Assembly (NCBI GenBank): GCA_023429995.1
Contig: JAEZCE010000001.1
Location: 1-64,000, forward strand
Length of the DNA stretch: 64,000 nucleotides
DNA from: Bacillota bacterium
Lineage (GTDB): Bacteria; Bacillota; UBA4882; UBA8346
Reading direction: 5' to 3'
The position numbers and the translations under genes were made by a program. Positions 52,304 through 61,755 of this stretch are shown here, piece after piece (the stretch's first letter is position 1; every line of letters starts with the position of its first letter). Below the pieces are notes generated by a model. That model made no database searches. It was not told where the DNA came from and saw only the letters and a program-made list of their open reading frames with translations.

Positions 52304-54061
52304 TCAGCCGGGCGGATTAAAGGAGGGAAAACTTATGGTAAAGGTAGTACCCTTACCCAACTGGCTTTCAACCGTAATGGCGCCGCCTTGTAACTGGACC
52401 AGTTTTTTTACAATCACCAACCCAAGACCACTGCTTCCTTTTTCCTGCAGGCGGTTACGGTTTTGATTCTTGCCCCGGTAAAACCGGTCCCAAATCCGCG
52501 GCAAGTCCTCCTCGGCAATGCCAATTCCATTATCTTGAATTGTCAGAACCACTTCGTCTTTACACTGATGACCATCTACGATCACTTTGATGCTCCCGTT
52601 CTCTGTAGCCTTAATCGCATTCTTGAGAAGGTTTCGGATAATTTGTTCCATCCGGTCAACATCGCCGATTACGATGGCCTTGTCCGTTTTCTTATCCAAT
52701 AGAAGCAAAGTATTCCTGCTCAGCGCTTCCGCCTCGAACGAGGTCATTACATTTTGGGTTAGGATCATCATATCCAGCGGTTGCTTTTCGATAGTCAGAT
52801 TACCGCTTTCCAGCCTGCCCAATACCAGCATGTCATCGACCAGCCTCGCGATATGAACCGTTTGAGCGTAGATCGTATCCAAATATCTTTCAAGCAAAGC
52901 TTGGTCTTGCACCATTCCATCGCGGATGGCCTCAACAAAGCCCTGAACGGATGTTAACGGGGTCCGTAACTCATGAGACACCTCCATAAATAACCGGGCC
53001 CGTTCTTCTTCCATTCTACAGTTTTCGGTCTTTATCTTTTGCAATTCCGCCGCTAATATATTAAACCGGCCGGCAAGAATATTCATTTCATCCAAGGATT
53101 GCTCTTCAACCTTTATAGAATTAAGCCCTCCGCTAATTTCCGATAGATCGGCGGCCAAACGGGAAATGGGCCTGGAAATATCCATGGACAAGTGAATGGA
53201 GGTAAAGATAACAACGATCAGTAAAATGATTCCCCCAATCACGATCGCTAAATACATTCTGTTTAAAGCAAAGTCAAGCTTGGGAGGATTCATTTCAAGC
53301 ACGACACCGTTTTCTACGGTATTATCTTCGTTCCACAGGGGAATCATCGCAATGAAAGTCCTCCTTCCGCTCTGCCGGTCCACGGATCGAGTGATTGCGA
53401 TTTCACCTTTGCCGAGCAGTTCGACGAATTTCCTCTCCACCGCGCCCCCTGACGCTGCATTGTGCTCTCCATAGGCGTCCACGATATTTCCTGTCTTGTT
53501 AAAAACCGTAACCTTCCTGGCGCTAAAAAGATCGGCCAAAAATTTTAACAGGCTCTGCTTGCCCCGGTTTTGATTGCTTCTCTGATAAGCCTGGAATCTT
53601 TGATAGGCCGCTTTGGCATTTTCATAGTCTACTTTACTGATAACCCCAGCCTTAAACAGACTTTGGACTTTTTCCCAATCTTTTGGCGCGGACTGCGTAT
53701 TTTTCCTAGCCTGTTCGAAATTATCCAACGACCCCACAGGGGCCGTAAGAGTCGGAAGCGCCGGAAGCGCCGCAGGCGCTTCCTTTACCTTTATCCGAAG
53801 CAAGACGAAATTAACCAGGTTGGCCTTGCGTAACAACTCTTGCTGAAACTGATTATAAATTACCTGTTTCATGGCAAAACTGGAAAACACCAAGATGGCA
53901 ATGAAACTGAAAACAAAAACCGTCATATTGGAAAACAATATTTTGGTATAAATATTCTTATGGAACGGCTTTGGCAAGAAACTTCTGATAACCGGCCAAA
54001 ATCTTTGGGTACCGGCTTTCCCGTAGCGCCTTTTCTTATTCTGAAGGATATGGATATTCAT
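52304..54061 (-). CDS. Sensor histidine kinase with adaptor-like sensor domain
   Basis: 585 aa. Two membrane segments (about 43-65 and 270-292) enclose a sensor domain of about 200 aa. Within it, residues about 133-160 read KVQSLFKAGVISKVDYENAKAAYQRF, a pattern typical of the coiled hairpin of efflux membrane fusion proteins. A HAMP region follows, then the phospho-acceptor SHELRTP (His about 363), NLLKNAIKAT, DNGIGIAEEDLPRIWDRFYR and SSGLGLVIVKKL. Its start overlaps the response regulator stop (ATGA), so both are co-translated. It probably senses an envelope condition. Confidence 0.92.
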   Translation of the reverse strand: MNIHILQNKKRRYGKAGTQRFWPVIRSFLPKPFHKNIYTKILFSNMTVFVFSFIAILVFSSFAMKQVIYNQFQQELLRKANLVNFVLLRIKVKEAPAALPALPTLTAPVGSLDNFEQARKNTQSAPKDWEKVQSLFKAGVISKVDYENAKAAYQRFQAYQRSNQNRGKQSLLKFLADLFSARKVTVFNKTGNIVDAYGEHNAASGGAVERKFVELLGKGEIAITRSVDRQSGRRTFIAMIPLWNEDNTVENGVVLEMNPPKLDFALNRMYLAIVIGGIILLIVVIFTSIHLSMDISRPISRLAADLSEISGGLNSIKVEEQSLDEMNILAGRFNILAAELQKIKTENCRMEEERARLFMEVSHELRTPLTSVQGFVEAIRDGMVQDQALLERYLDTIYAQTVHIARLVDDMLVLGRLESGNLTIEKQPLDMMILTQNVMTSFEAEALSRNTLLLLDKKTDKAIVIGDVDRMEQIIRNLLKNAIKATENGSIKVIVDGHQCKDEVVLTIQDNGIGIAEEDLPRIWDRFYRGKNQNRNRLQEKGSSGLGLVIVKKLVQLQGGAITVESQLGKGTTFTISFPSFNPPG

Positions 54062-54777
54062 GGCTGCGTAGTTTTTCCCTCCTTAACGGGAGGCGTAAAC
54101 TGGTATCCCACACCCCAAATCGTTGTCAAGTATTCATAGGACAAGGGTTCCAACTTTTTCCTCAACCGGCGGATGTGGACGTCCACTGTCCGTTGATCTC
54201 CAAAATAATCGTATCCCCAGACTATTCTCAACAATACATCCCGGGTTAAAATCCGTCGCGGATTTTGCGCCAAGTGGTAAAGCAAATCAAATTCCCTGGG
54301 GGTAACTTTGATATCTTCGCCATTCACCAAAACTCTCCGGCTATCAGCCTGAATATCCAGGCCCGGGTATTTCAGTTGCCAGTTCATACTCATTTCGTTG
54401 TCCACGATTTGGGTTCGGCGCAGCACCGCCTTGATTCTGGCCATCAATTCCCTGGGGCTGAAAGGTTTGGAAACGTAGTCATCGGCCCCCATTTCCAATC
54501 CTAAAACCCGGTCCGCCTCTTCCCCCTTGGCCGTGAGCATGATGATGGGAACCATTCGCACCGCCCGCAAATCACGGCACAGGGCAAGCCCGTCCTTACC
54601 CGGAAGCATAATATCCAAGATGACGACATCCGGATTCTCCCGTTCAAATACGGGGAGGGTCAGATCGCCATCAAGGACCCCGATTACCTGGAAGCCTTCC
54701 CTTTCGCCGTATAACTTGACCAATTCCAATATGTTTTGGTCATCATCAATTACCAAAACTTTGCCCAAATCCGGCAT
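54058..54777 (-). CDS. OmpR/PhoB-family response regulator
   Basis: 239 aa from ATG 54777 (GGGGAG upstream). Receiver domain: DDD near 11-13, phospho-acceptor Asp in VVILDIMLPG (about 55), switch Thr in MLTAKG and Lys in YVSKPF. The C-terminal winged helix (about 140-230) has TPREFDLLYHLAQNPRRILTRDVLLRIVWG and TVDVHIRRLRKKLE. It works with the kinase downstream. The twin promoters at 52151 and 55492, on each side of this pair, are natural candidate targets. Confidence 0.95.
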   Translation of the reverse strand: MPDLGKVLVIDDDQNILELVKLYGEREGFQVIGVLDGDLTLPVFERENPDVVILDIMLPGKDGLALCRDLRAVRMVPIIMLTAKGEEADRVLGLEMGADDYVSKPFSPRELMARIKAVLRRTQIVDNEMSMNWQLKYPGLDIQADSRRVLVNGEDIKVTPREFDLLYHLAQNPRRILTRDVLLRIVWGYDYFGDQRTVDVHIRRLRKKLEPLSYEYLTTIWGVGYQFTPPVKEGKTTQP

Positions 54778-54984
54778 ATTTTTTCTCCCCAACGATAACG
54801 TTTTCTAACGTAACCTTCTATACCTTACCATTCGCTTTCTTACTGGCGCTTTTCTTCAACGCAAGTCAACCCACTGCTGCTTATGATAATTATAGATAAA
54901 ATTAAGGAAAAAAGCAACGAAGGCCTTCGCCCAACAACCCTGCCAAAGCTAGTCGAGGGTATCGTAAACAATCGGACAGTGAAA

Positions 54985-55015
54985 ATGAGCTAAGAACAGT
55001 TTCCTCTTAGCTCAT
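54985..55015 (-). terminator. Terminator after the secreted-protein gene
   Basis: ATGAGCTAAGA and TCTTAGCTCAT arms followed by TTTC on the minus strand. Confidence 0.65.
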
Positions 55016-55065
55016 TCGTCTTTCAGCGATCCCTAATGGATCCGATTTTTCGAAAATCTTTTGTC

Positions 55066-55401
55066 CTATTCCTTGATGCTGATACTGGTCGCGGTTTTTG
55101 TAGTTACCTGATACTCTACCTCTACGTTTGAACCAATTTTAGCAGTCAGTTGCGTAATATTTGAGAGCGTCCCGTTGATTTGAATCTTGCTCTCCCCGGT
55201 AAGGCTCAGTACCAATTCGCCATCATTCGCAGTAGCTACCGTAATGGTATTGGCATTACCATCAACCGCTTTTAAGGCGCCGCCGGCTACAGCGGTATCT
55301 GCTTGTCCGGCTTCCGTCTGGCCCATGACCGAACCGCTCAGTAAAGTTGCCCCCAACACGAAGACAGTCAACATCACCATAAACTTTTTATTTTTCCTCA
55401 T
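55066..55401 (-). CDS. Small secreted protein, unknown function
   Basis: 111 aa. Signal peptide at about 1-27 (ends SVMGQ), with no lipobox. The mature part is a small beta-rich domain (GALKAVDGNANTITVATANDGELVLSL and TKIG..VEVEYQVTTKTATSISIKE), resembling small OB/DUF5666-like secreted domains. It lies upstream of the two-component genes and has its own promoter, which is nearly identical to that of the ankyrin-OmpA gene, so it may be part of the same envelope-stress regulon. Confidence 0.65.
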   Translation of the reverse strand: MRKNKKFMVMLTVFVLGATLLSGSVMGQTEAGQADTAVAGGALKAVDGNANTITVATANDGELVLSLTGESKIQINGTLSNITQLTAKIGSNVEVEYQVTTKTATSISIKE

Positions 55402-55491
55402 TTTTATTCCGCCTCTCTAAATTTCAATTTTATTCATGATATCAATCCGATTTTAAAATATTTGCAACGTTGGATAGGCTTTAGGAGAATA

Positions 55492-55584
55492 TCCCTCCTT
55501 CCGTTATTCATTATAAGGAGCACATATTTCCTGGCAGTTTCCAAATTTTGAAAAGTTATTTCGAAAATATTTCTAATTATTACA
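55492..55584 (-). promoter_or_regulatory. Promoter region of the small secreted-protein gene
   Basis: CTGCCA, 16 bp, TATAAT on the minus strand, with TTTTCAAAATTT upstream and GGAAGGAGGGAT downstream. Aligns along about 95 bp with 52151-52245. Confidence 0.65.
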
Positions 55585-55632
55585 GAAAAAAAGAACTGAC
55601 ATATACAGGATACACGCACAGTGTTTCATGTA

Positions 55633-56076
55633 TCAATCCGATGGTATATTTCTTTTAAATTCTTCGGTGATACCATGGCTGTTATCAGTCAGCACATTTT
55701 TTAACATTGTCTTCATCATCTCCAGCGGCGTAGACTCATCCGTTCCCATTACCACTTCCACGTCGGGGTAAGTTGCATTCATGATACTTTTGTACTTTTG
55801 AGCGAATGGACATAGTTTAACCATGCAGCTTGAAAAATGAATGATATCCGCTTTACTGAGCTCGACCAGGGGTTTTACTTTACTTAAAATCTTTTCCTGA
55901 GCGTACAGTGTCGGGCAACCGGCGCAAGTGCTGAAACCTACGATTTGCAATTCTTGATCTTCCTTATAACGATCAAACATTCCCTTGCGATTATTGAATG
56001 CTTTGAAACAGCCTACCGCTGGACAACTAAGTTCATTCTTTACATTGGCGCAACTGATGATTGCTATTTTAGCCAT
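55633..56076 (-). CDS. CGGC-domain protein
   Basis: 147 aa from ATG 56076 (TGGAGG upstream). A Cys-rich protein of the CGGC family: ISCANVKNELSCPAVGCFKAFNN at about 6-28, FSTCAGCPTLYAQEK at about 53 and SSCMVKLCPFAQKY at about 88. These Cys residues probably bind a metal or redox cofactor. Function of the family is unknown. It lies 63 bp after the MBL-fold gene in the same direction, in a likely operon with an ArsR regulator. Confidence 0.82.
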   Translation of the reverse strand: MAKIAIISCANVKNELSCPAVGCFKAFNNRKGMFDRYKEDQELQIVGFSTCAGCPTLYAQEKILSKVKPLVELSKADIIHFSSCMVKLCPFAQKYKSIMNATYPDVEVVMGTDESTPLEMMKTMLKNVLTDNSHGITEEFKRNIPSD

Positions 56077-56139
56077 AAATTGTTCCTCCATTTTTACATT
56101 TGATAATTTCGATGACATATTTGCCAAAGATTTATTCCA

Positions 56140-57114
56140 TCAGCATTCAGCTTGAAATACTAATGTAGTACCGACATTGTTCGCTATAAATGCTTTCGGC
56201 ATTGCCTGGGCAATCTGGTGGATGGCTGACCAACCCGTGCAGTGACCCGGCATAAGATAGGTTGGATTCATTTTTTGTAATTCAGTAATTGTAGCAGGAA
56301 TAATTTTTTCGAAAATTCCACCCGTTAAATGGAAACCACCCAATACGGCATAAACTTGTTGGCAATGAGTCAGAATCTGAGCATATCGAATGGTGTTGAT
56401 AATTCCGGAATGGCAACAACCTGTAATTACAACCAGTCCCTTTCCCCGCACATTTACAATGATGCTCTGATCATCCATTATGAACGGATCATTTTCCCAT
56501 TGGCCGTTCCGTTTTGTATAGTGGACAGGAAATCCGGTTTCAAATTTCGTCGTTCGGGCAATTTCGCCGGAAACGAGAATTAAGTTATCAACCAGCGGAG
56601 TTGGATCGCTCTTTTGAACCAAAACAATTTTCTCCTGTTGCGAAGCGGCTAATTTGGGAGCCGAAACATTCACTTCATGCCCACCCGGCATTATCAATTT
56701 TCTGTCTAAAAAAGCGTCGGGATGAAATACAAGCGGTACTCGAGTTGAGCCTAGCTTCTCAAGCAGACTCGGTAAGCCCATTGTGTGATCAACGTGACCA
56801 TGACTGATTACAATCGCTTGGATATCGTCTATCTTAATCCCCAAGGCGCCCATGTTATGTAAGATGCCGTTAGGACTCATACCTGCATCCAATAATACAG
56901 TTGCTTGTTTATTTCCCCTTTTAACTTGGATTATCGCTGAAAAACCATGCTCCGCTAAAAGTGTGGAAAAACCATCATCTGCGCTAAGTGGGGATTTAGC
57001 ACTATCAAATCGATGGACAATTTCATTCCCCGTCATAAATAGGTCGACTGTATTATCCATGATGATCGTTATTTTTACTTCATCAACTTCGAATAGTGGA
57101 TTGTCTTTCTTCAT
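56140..57114 (-). CDS. MBL-fold metallohydrolase
   Basis: 324 aa from ATG 57114. Metallo-beta-lactamase fold with the metal motif ISHGHVDHTMGLPSLLEKL (HxHxDH at about 98-103), a GCCHSGIINTI segment and a C-terminal LMPGHCTGW. The arrangement resembles the DHPPP-synthase-like MBL group of archaea and clostridia, whose natural substrate is unclear. It lies between an ArsR regulator and a CGGC protein; metal or oxidant detoxification is possible, but unproven. Confidence 0.85.
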   Translation of the reverse strand: MKKDNPLFEVDEVKITIIMDNTVDLFMTGNEIVHRFDSAKSPLSADDGFSTLLAEHGFSAIIQVKRGNKQATVLLDAGMSPNGILHNMGALGIKIDDIQAIVISHGHVDHTMGLPSLLEKLGSTRVPLVFHPDAFLDRKLIMPGGHEVNVSAPKLAASQQEKIVLVQKSDPTPLVDNLILVSGEIARTTKFETGFPVHYTKRNGQWENDPFIMDDQSIIVNVRGKGLVVITGCCHSGIINTIRYAQILTHCQQVYAVLGGFHLTGGIFEKIIPATITELQKMNPTYLMPGHCTGWSAIHQIAQAMPKAFIANNVGTTLVFQAEC

Positions 57115-57286
57115 AAGTATCTTCACTTCTTTTTGATTTTTGTGAATAATTTCGATACAAAGAACCATGCAAATTAATAATACTTTTTTTGTACCTTACA
57201 CTTGACGCGCGCGATTCGATAGATTGTAGCAACTATGGACTCACTCATGCAATACCTCCATTCTCTCGATAAGTCTATAAACATAC

Positions 57287-57299
57287 ACTTATAATTAAG
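57287..57299 (-). promoter_or_regulatory. ArsR-type operator site A
   Basis: ACTTATAATTAAG; the exact complement lies at 57678-57690, before the arsR gene. This copy precedes the MBL gene. Confidence 0.55.
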
Positions 57300-57316
57300 A
57301 CAATTTTTTCCCCTGA

Positions 57317-57667
57317 TCATCGGCACTTGTTATTATATGGACATTTATCACAAGAAAAATCGTATTGGCATTTCTCAAAAGCTTTGGTAAACAGATCATC
57401 AATTTCCTTTTTATATTCAGTCAATACATCCAAATTGATTGTATAGAAGACTCTAAAACCCCTTCGATTTTCCTCAAGAATCCCAATATTCTTCAGAATC
57501 TTGATGTGCTGAGACGCGGCAGGCTGAGAGATTCCCAGTTGTTGGGCCACATCAGAAACACAAAAGACTTCATCAGCATTCGAAGCAAGTATTTTGATGA
57601 TTTGTAGCCTTTTTTCATCACCAAGGGATTTGAGGACTTCGGCCATGGTTTTTAAATGGTCTTTCAT
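57317..57667 (-). CDS. ArsR-family regulator with Cys-rich tail
   Basis: 116 aa. Winged helix at about 10-80 (EVLKSLGDEKRLQIIKILASNADEVFCVSDVAQQLGISQPAASQHIKILKNIGILEE spans it). One Cys sits just before the recognition helices (VFCVSD), and the C-terminus reads CQYDFSCDKCPYNNKC, with five Cys that could bind a metal. It lies upstream of the MBL and CGGC genes, with identical operator halves before itself and before them. Confidence 0.9.
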   Translation of the reverse strand: MKDHLKTMAEVLKSLGDEKRLQIIKILASNADEVFCVSDVAQQLGISQPAASQHIKILKNIGILEENRRGFRVFYTINLDVLTEYKKEIDDLFTKAFEKCQYDFSCDKCPYNNKCR

Positions 57668-57677
57668 TACGATACCC

Positions 57678-57690
57678 CTTAATTATAAGT
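57678..57690 (-). promoter_or_regulatory. ArsR-type operator site B
   Basis: CTTAATTATAAGT, the exact reverse complement of the site at 57287-57299. A nearby CTATAGTTATTATCTTATAG is a second, looser palindrome. Confidence 0.55.
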
Positions 57691-57843
57691 CTATAGTTAT
57701 TATCTTATAGACATAATGATTTGTCAAGTCTACCCGTTGATGATACCAGCTTTTCTTTTGTTTATCGGTACATGTCTTTTACAATTTACGATGATATTTA
57801 CAGAGATAAAATCGCGTCTTTTTGCCATTTAACTTGAATAATG

Positions 57844-57882
57844 AAAAATCCTAAGCCAGCTATTGCTAACGTAGGATTTTTC
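57844..57882 (-). terminator. Terminator of the metal-efflux operon
   Basis: AAAAATCCTA and TAGGATTTTT arms with an 18-nt loop. Confidence 0.7.
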
Positions 57883-57920
57883 TATGCCGTAACTAAATGA
57901 CGGAAATGAACGAGATTAGC

Positions 57921-58478
57921 CTACATTTTCATTTTCTTCATGGCATCATCATAGCTTTCATTGCTTTTTTGATTCTTTTTTGATGCAGTCAATACATCCG
58001 GCAACGCCTTCCTGTTATCTCCGCTTACGACGGCGATTTGCCAGTTAAAGTCGGTTTTGTTTTCCAGCTCATTGAAAGGAATACTGAAATCTACCATATC
58101 TTTGTCTACCATGACTTCACCATTGATGGCGTGACTGGCTCCGGTTTTGACATTTTTCAGGGTCGTTTCCCATTTGCCGTTCTGATTGATCACCGATAAA
58201 ATATAATCGGCGCCAATTTGGGGCCATTTTCCGCCGGTTTCTTTATTCATATCAGTATCGAGTCCCACCATCCAACCGGCTTTATCATCAACTTTAGCGG
58301 GAACAGCCCTCTTGGTGGTCAAAAAGATCGTCACTTTTTTCTCATAAAAGGTGGTGCTCATTTTCTGGGGAATCAAATAATCTTTGAACCCTGCCGTCAT
58401 TGACTCGGCAAAAGCCAGCAAACTGAAACCTAAAACCACCAAACTGCCAATCGTTACTAACCCTAATCCTTTTTTCAT
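57921..58478 (-). CDS. Secreted protein coupled to the CusA-type pump
   Basis: 185 aa from ATG 58478, which overlaps the stop of the RND gene (ATGA). A signal peptide (about 1-24, ending LLAFA) precedes a beta-rich domain with GWMVGLDTDMNKETGGKWPQIGADYIL, reminiscent of DOMON/ethylbenzene-dehydrogenase-type folds, though this is only a resemblance. The C-terminus has a Met/Lys-rich tail (AMKKMKM). Tight coupling to the pump suggests a periplasmic accessory, perhaps for metal binding. Confidence 0.65.
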   Translation of the reverse strand: MKKGLGLVTIGSLVVLGFSLLAFAESMTAGFKDYLIPQKMSTTFYEKKVTIFLTTKRAVPAKVDDKAGWMVGLDTDMNKETGGKWPQIGADYILSVINQNGKWETTLKNVKTGASHAINGEVMVDKDMVDFSIPFNELENKTDFNWQIAVVSGDNRKALPDVLTASKKNQKSNESYDDAMKKMKM

Positions 58479-61400
58479 TGAAAATCCCCTTTCATCTTTC
58501 GTAATGTCCTTTTCCGCCATAAGAGATATATCGCGGGATAAACCGCCAATTCCATCAGGAACGATACCAAAATACCCCCAACCATCGGCGCCGCGATTCG
58601 TTTCATCACATCAGCGCCGGCTTCTGAAGCCCCGGCCCACATGATAGGCAACAGACCCATAAACATTACCGCCACTGTCATCATCTTCGGCCGGATCCGT
58701 TTGACCGCTCCTTCATGGATAGCTTCTTTCAAATCGGCCAGGGTGTTCATCTTCCCTCCTTTCACTAAAGAATCAAAGGCCAAATCCAAATATAACAGCA
58801 TAAACACTCCAGTTTCGGCATCCACCCCCAAAAGGGCGATAATACCGCACCAGACCCCGATGGACAAATTGTAGTCCAGCAAGAAGAGCGTCCAGACCAC
58901 GCCGATCAGTGAAAACGGCACGGCCAGCAAAATAATGGCTGTCTTCACATAAGATCGGGTGTTAAAATAGATCAACAGGAAAATAATCAGCATTGTCAGC
59001 GGTAAAATCACCATCATCCGCTGTTTAACCCGTTCCATCGATTCGTATTGGCCGCTGTATACGATGGTATATCCCACGGGCAGTTTCACATTTTTACGGA
59101 TAGTCTCTTTGAGATCTTTGACATAACTGCCGATATCACGGTCCCCGCTATCCACAAACACATATCCCGCCAGGCGGCCGTTTTCATCCCGGATCATGCC
59201 CGGACCGCTGGTTAAACTGATATCGGCCAGTTGCCCCAGGGGCACTTGCACCCCATTCATTGCCGTAATATAAACATGTTGGATCTTTTCCACCGTATCC
59301 CGTAACTCGCGTGGGTAACGTACATTAACCGGAAACCGTTCCCGGCCTTCAATGGTTTGGGTGATATTTTCACCGCCTACCGCGTACATCAGATTCATCT
59401 GAACTTCGGATACGGACAAGCCATAGCGGGCGATCTCATCGCGTTTCAAATTAATATCGACAAAGTAACCGCCGGCGGTCCGTTCAGCGTAAACGCTGCG
59501 GGTCCCTTGGACCATCGGCACATGCTCTTCGATCTGCTTGCCGATTTTTTCGATTTCGGCGATATCGTCACCATAGATTTTAATTCCCACCGGCGTCCGT
59601 ACCCCGGTGGTAAGCATATCCATCCGGCCTTTAATCGGCTGCGACCACATGTTGACTTGACCCGGTATGGACAGGGCTTTATCGATCCGGGAAACCAGTT
59701 CGTCCTTGCTAACCTGATCGGGCCAGAAAATCCGGAACGGCCCCCGCATGAATCCGGGGAGAAAACTATACCATCTTTTTTGGACCGGCCACTCTGCCTC
59801 GGGTTTCAAAACGATGGTCGTTTCCATCATTGAAAAAGGCGCCGAATCGGTGGAGGTTTCGGCCCGTCCCGCTTTCCCGAAAACCGTCTCCACCTCCGGG
59901 AAAGATTTAATGATCTTATCCTGCACCTGCAAGAGTTTTCCGGCCTCGGTAACCGATATCCCCGGCAGGGTGGTCGGCATATAAAGGATCGAACCCTCGT
60001 TCAACGGCGGCATAAATTCGCTGCCGATGAAGAAAAACAACGGCATGCTTAATACGAAGATCAATGCGGCGATGGTAATGATCCGCTTTGGGTATTTTAA
60101 GACAAAGTCAATCACCGGACCGTAAACCTTGAATAGCGCCTTGGAAATGGGATGCTTTTCCTCGGAATGGATCTGGCCCACCAGAATTTTATTAACCGTA
60201 TTTCCCAGCCAGAGAGGTTGGATTTGAAATTTCTTGGGCCGGATGAGCAAGACCTGAATCGCCGGGACCAGTGTAATCGCCAGCACCGCGCCGAAGAACA
60301 TGGCGAAGTTTTTGGTAAAAGCCAGCGGCCGGAAGAGCCGACCTTCAACACCCTCCAGAGTAAAAATGGGTAAAAAGGAAACCCCAATCACGATCAGCGA
60401 GAAGAATGCGGGCCGTCCAACTTCCTTAATGGATTCAATCAGGACTTCCCGGTAATCTCCCTTTTCACCCTGGATTTGCCAGTGATGTAAATGTTTATGC
60501 CCGTTTTCAATCATCACAATCGAAGCGTCCACCATCGCTCCGATGGCGATGGCAATTCCGCCGAGAGACATAATATTGGAAGTCAGTCCCAGATACTTCA
60601 TGGGAATGAACGATAACAACACTGCGATGGGAAGAGTGATAATCGGGACCATAGCCGAGGGAATATGCATTAAGAAAATGAAAATCACCAGTGCCACGAC
60701 GACCATTTCCTCAACCAGTTTTTTGCTTAAGGTATCAATCGACCGCTTGATCAAATCGGAGCGGTCATATACCGGAACGATTTCCACACCCTTGGGAAGT
60801 TTGACATCTTTCAGTTTTTCTTTCACCCCGTTGATGACATTCATGGCATTTTCACCATAACGCATGATAATAATGCCGCCAACTGCTTCCCCTTCGCCGT
60901 TAAAATCGGCCAAACCCCGGCGCATATCCGGCCCGAAGCTGACGCTCGCCACATCCTTCACCTTGACCGGAAAGCCGTCCATCGATTTGAGAACCACCTC
61001 GCCGATATCATCTTTTCCCTTGATATAACCGCGTACCGTCACCATGTATTCCCGCCCGGAAATGTCGAGCAATCTGGCGCCTACCTCCTGGTTGGCCTCC
61101 CGAAGCGCCTTCACCACCTCGCTGATGGACAGTTGATAGACGGCAAGCGCATTGGGATTCAAAGTAATCTGGTATTGGTTGACAAACCCGCCGATGGAGG
61201 CGACCTCCGCCACCCCTTTGACCGATTGAAGCGTATATTTTAGGTGCCAATCCTGAAATTTGCGCAAATCCGCCAGGGAATTTTTGCCGCTTTTATCAAC
61301 CAGGGCGTATTGATAGACCCAGCCCAGTCCGGTAGCGTCCGGCCCCAACTCCACTTTCACATCCGAGGGAAGTTGCGAATTCACTTTAGAGAGATATTCC

Positions 61401-61729
61401 AGCACCCGGGAACGGGCCCAATAAACATCCGCCCCATCGTCAAAGATAATATAAACGTAAGAATACCCATAATCCGAAAAAGCCCGGATATCTTTGACCT
61501 TGGGGGCGCCCAAAAGGGCGGAGACAATCGGATAGGTCACTTGATCTTCAATAATTTGGGGCGGCCGGTCCCAACGGGCATAGACGATCACTTGGGTATC
61601 CGTCAGGTCCGGGATAGCATCCAGCGGAATCTGGTTCATAGCCCACATCGCCCAGAAAATGGCCCCGGTAATCCCTAAAAAGACAAAAGTTCTGTTCCTT
61701 GCACACCAATCAATGATCCGTTCTATCAT
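58475..61729 (-). CDS. Heavy-metal RND transporter, CusA/CzcA type
   Basis: 1084 aa, larger than HAE1 pumps and typical of HME-RND exporters of copper, silver, zinc or cobalt. Features: MIERIIDWCARNRTFVFLG start, IPLDAIPDLTDTQVIVYARW, and GGIAIAIGAMVDASIVMIENGHKHLHHWQ in the fourth membrane segment (proton relay Asp and Glu). A Met-rich N-terminal adaptor next door favours monovalent copper or silver. Works with the adaptor at 61756 and the TolC protein at 62841. Inner membrane. Confidence 0.93.
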   Translation of the reverse strand: MIERIIDWCARNRTFVFLGITGAIFWAMWAMNQIPLDAIPDLTDTQVIVYARWDRPPQIIEDQVTYPIVSALLGAPKVKDIRAFSDYGYSYVYIIFDDGADVYWARSRVLEYLSKVNSQLPSDVKVELGPDATGLGWVYQYALVDKSGKNSLADLRKFQDWHLKYTLQSVKGVAEVASIGGFVNQYQITLNPNALAVYQLSISEVVKALREANQEVGARLLDISGREYMVTVRGYIKGKDDIGEVVLKSMDGFPVKVKDVASVSFGPDMRRGLADFNGEGEAVGGIIIMRYGENAMNVINGVKEKLKDVKLPKGVEIVPVYDRSDLIKRSIDTLSKKLVEEMVVVALVIFIFLMHIPSAMVPIITLPIAVLLSFIPMKYLGLTSNIMSLGGIAIAIGAMVDASIVMIENGHKHLHHWQIQGEKGDYREVLIESIKEVGRPAFFSLIVIGVSFLPIFTLEGVEGRLFRPLAFTKNFAMFFGAVLAITLVPAIQVLLIRPKKFQIQPLWLGNTVNKILVGQIHSEEKHPISKALFKVYGPVIDFVLKYPKRIITIAALIFVLSMPLFFFIGSEFMPPLNEGSILYMPTTLPGISVTEAGKLLQVQDKIIKSFPEVETVFGKAGRAETSTDSAPFSMMETTIVLKPEAEWPVQKRWYSFLPGFMRGPFRIFWPDQVSKDELVSRIDKALSIPGQVNMWSQPIKGRMDMLTTGVRTPVGIKIYGDDIAEIEKIGKQIEEHVPMVQGTRSVYAERTAGGYFVDINLKRDEIARYGLSVSEVQMNLMYAVGGENITQTIEGRERFPVNVRYPRELRDTVEKIQHVYITAMNGVQVPLGQLADISLTSGPGMIRDENGRLAGYVFVDSGDRDIGSYVKDLKETIRKNVKLPVGYTIVYSGQYESMERVKQRMMVILPLTMLIIFLLIYFNTRSYVKTAIILLAVPFSLIGVVWTLFLLDYNLSIGVWCGIIALLGVDAETGVFMLLYLDLAFDSLVKGGKMNTLADLKEAIHEGAVKRIRPKMMTVAVMFMGLLPIMWAGASEAGADVMKRIAAPMVGGILVSFLMELAVYPAIYLLWRKRTLRKMKGDFQ

Positions 61730-61755
61730 CTACTGTGTCCTTTCCTTTCGATTGA

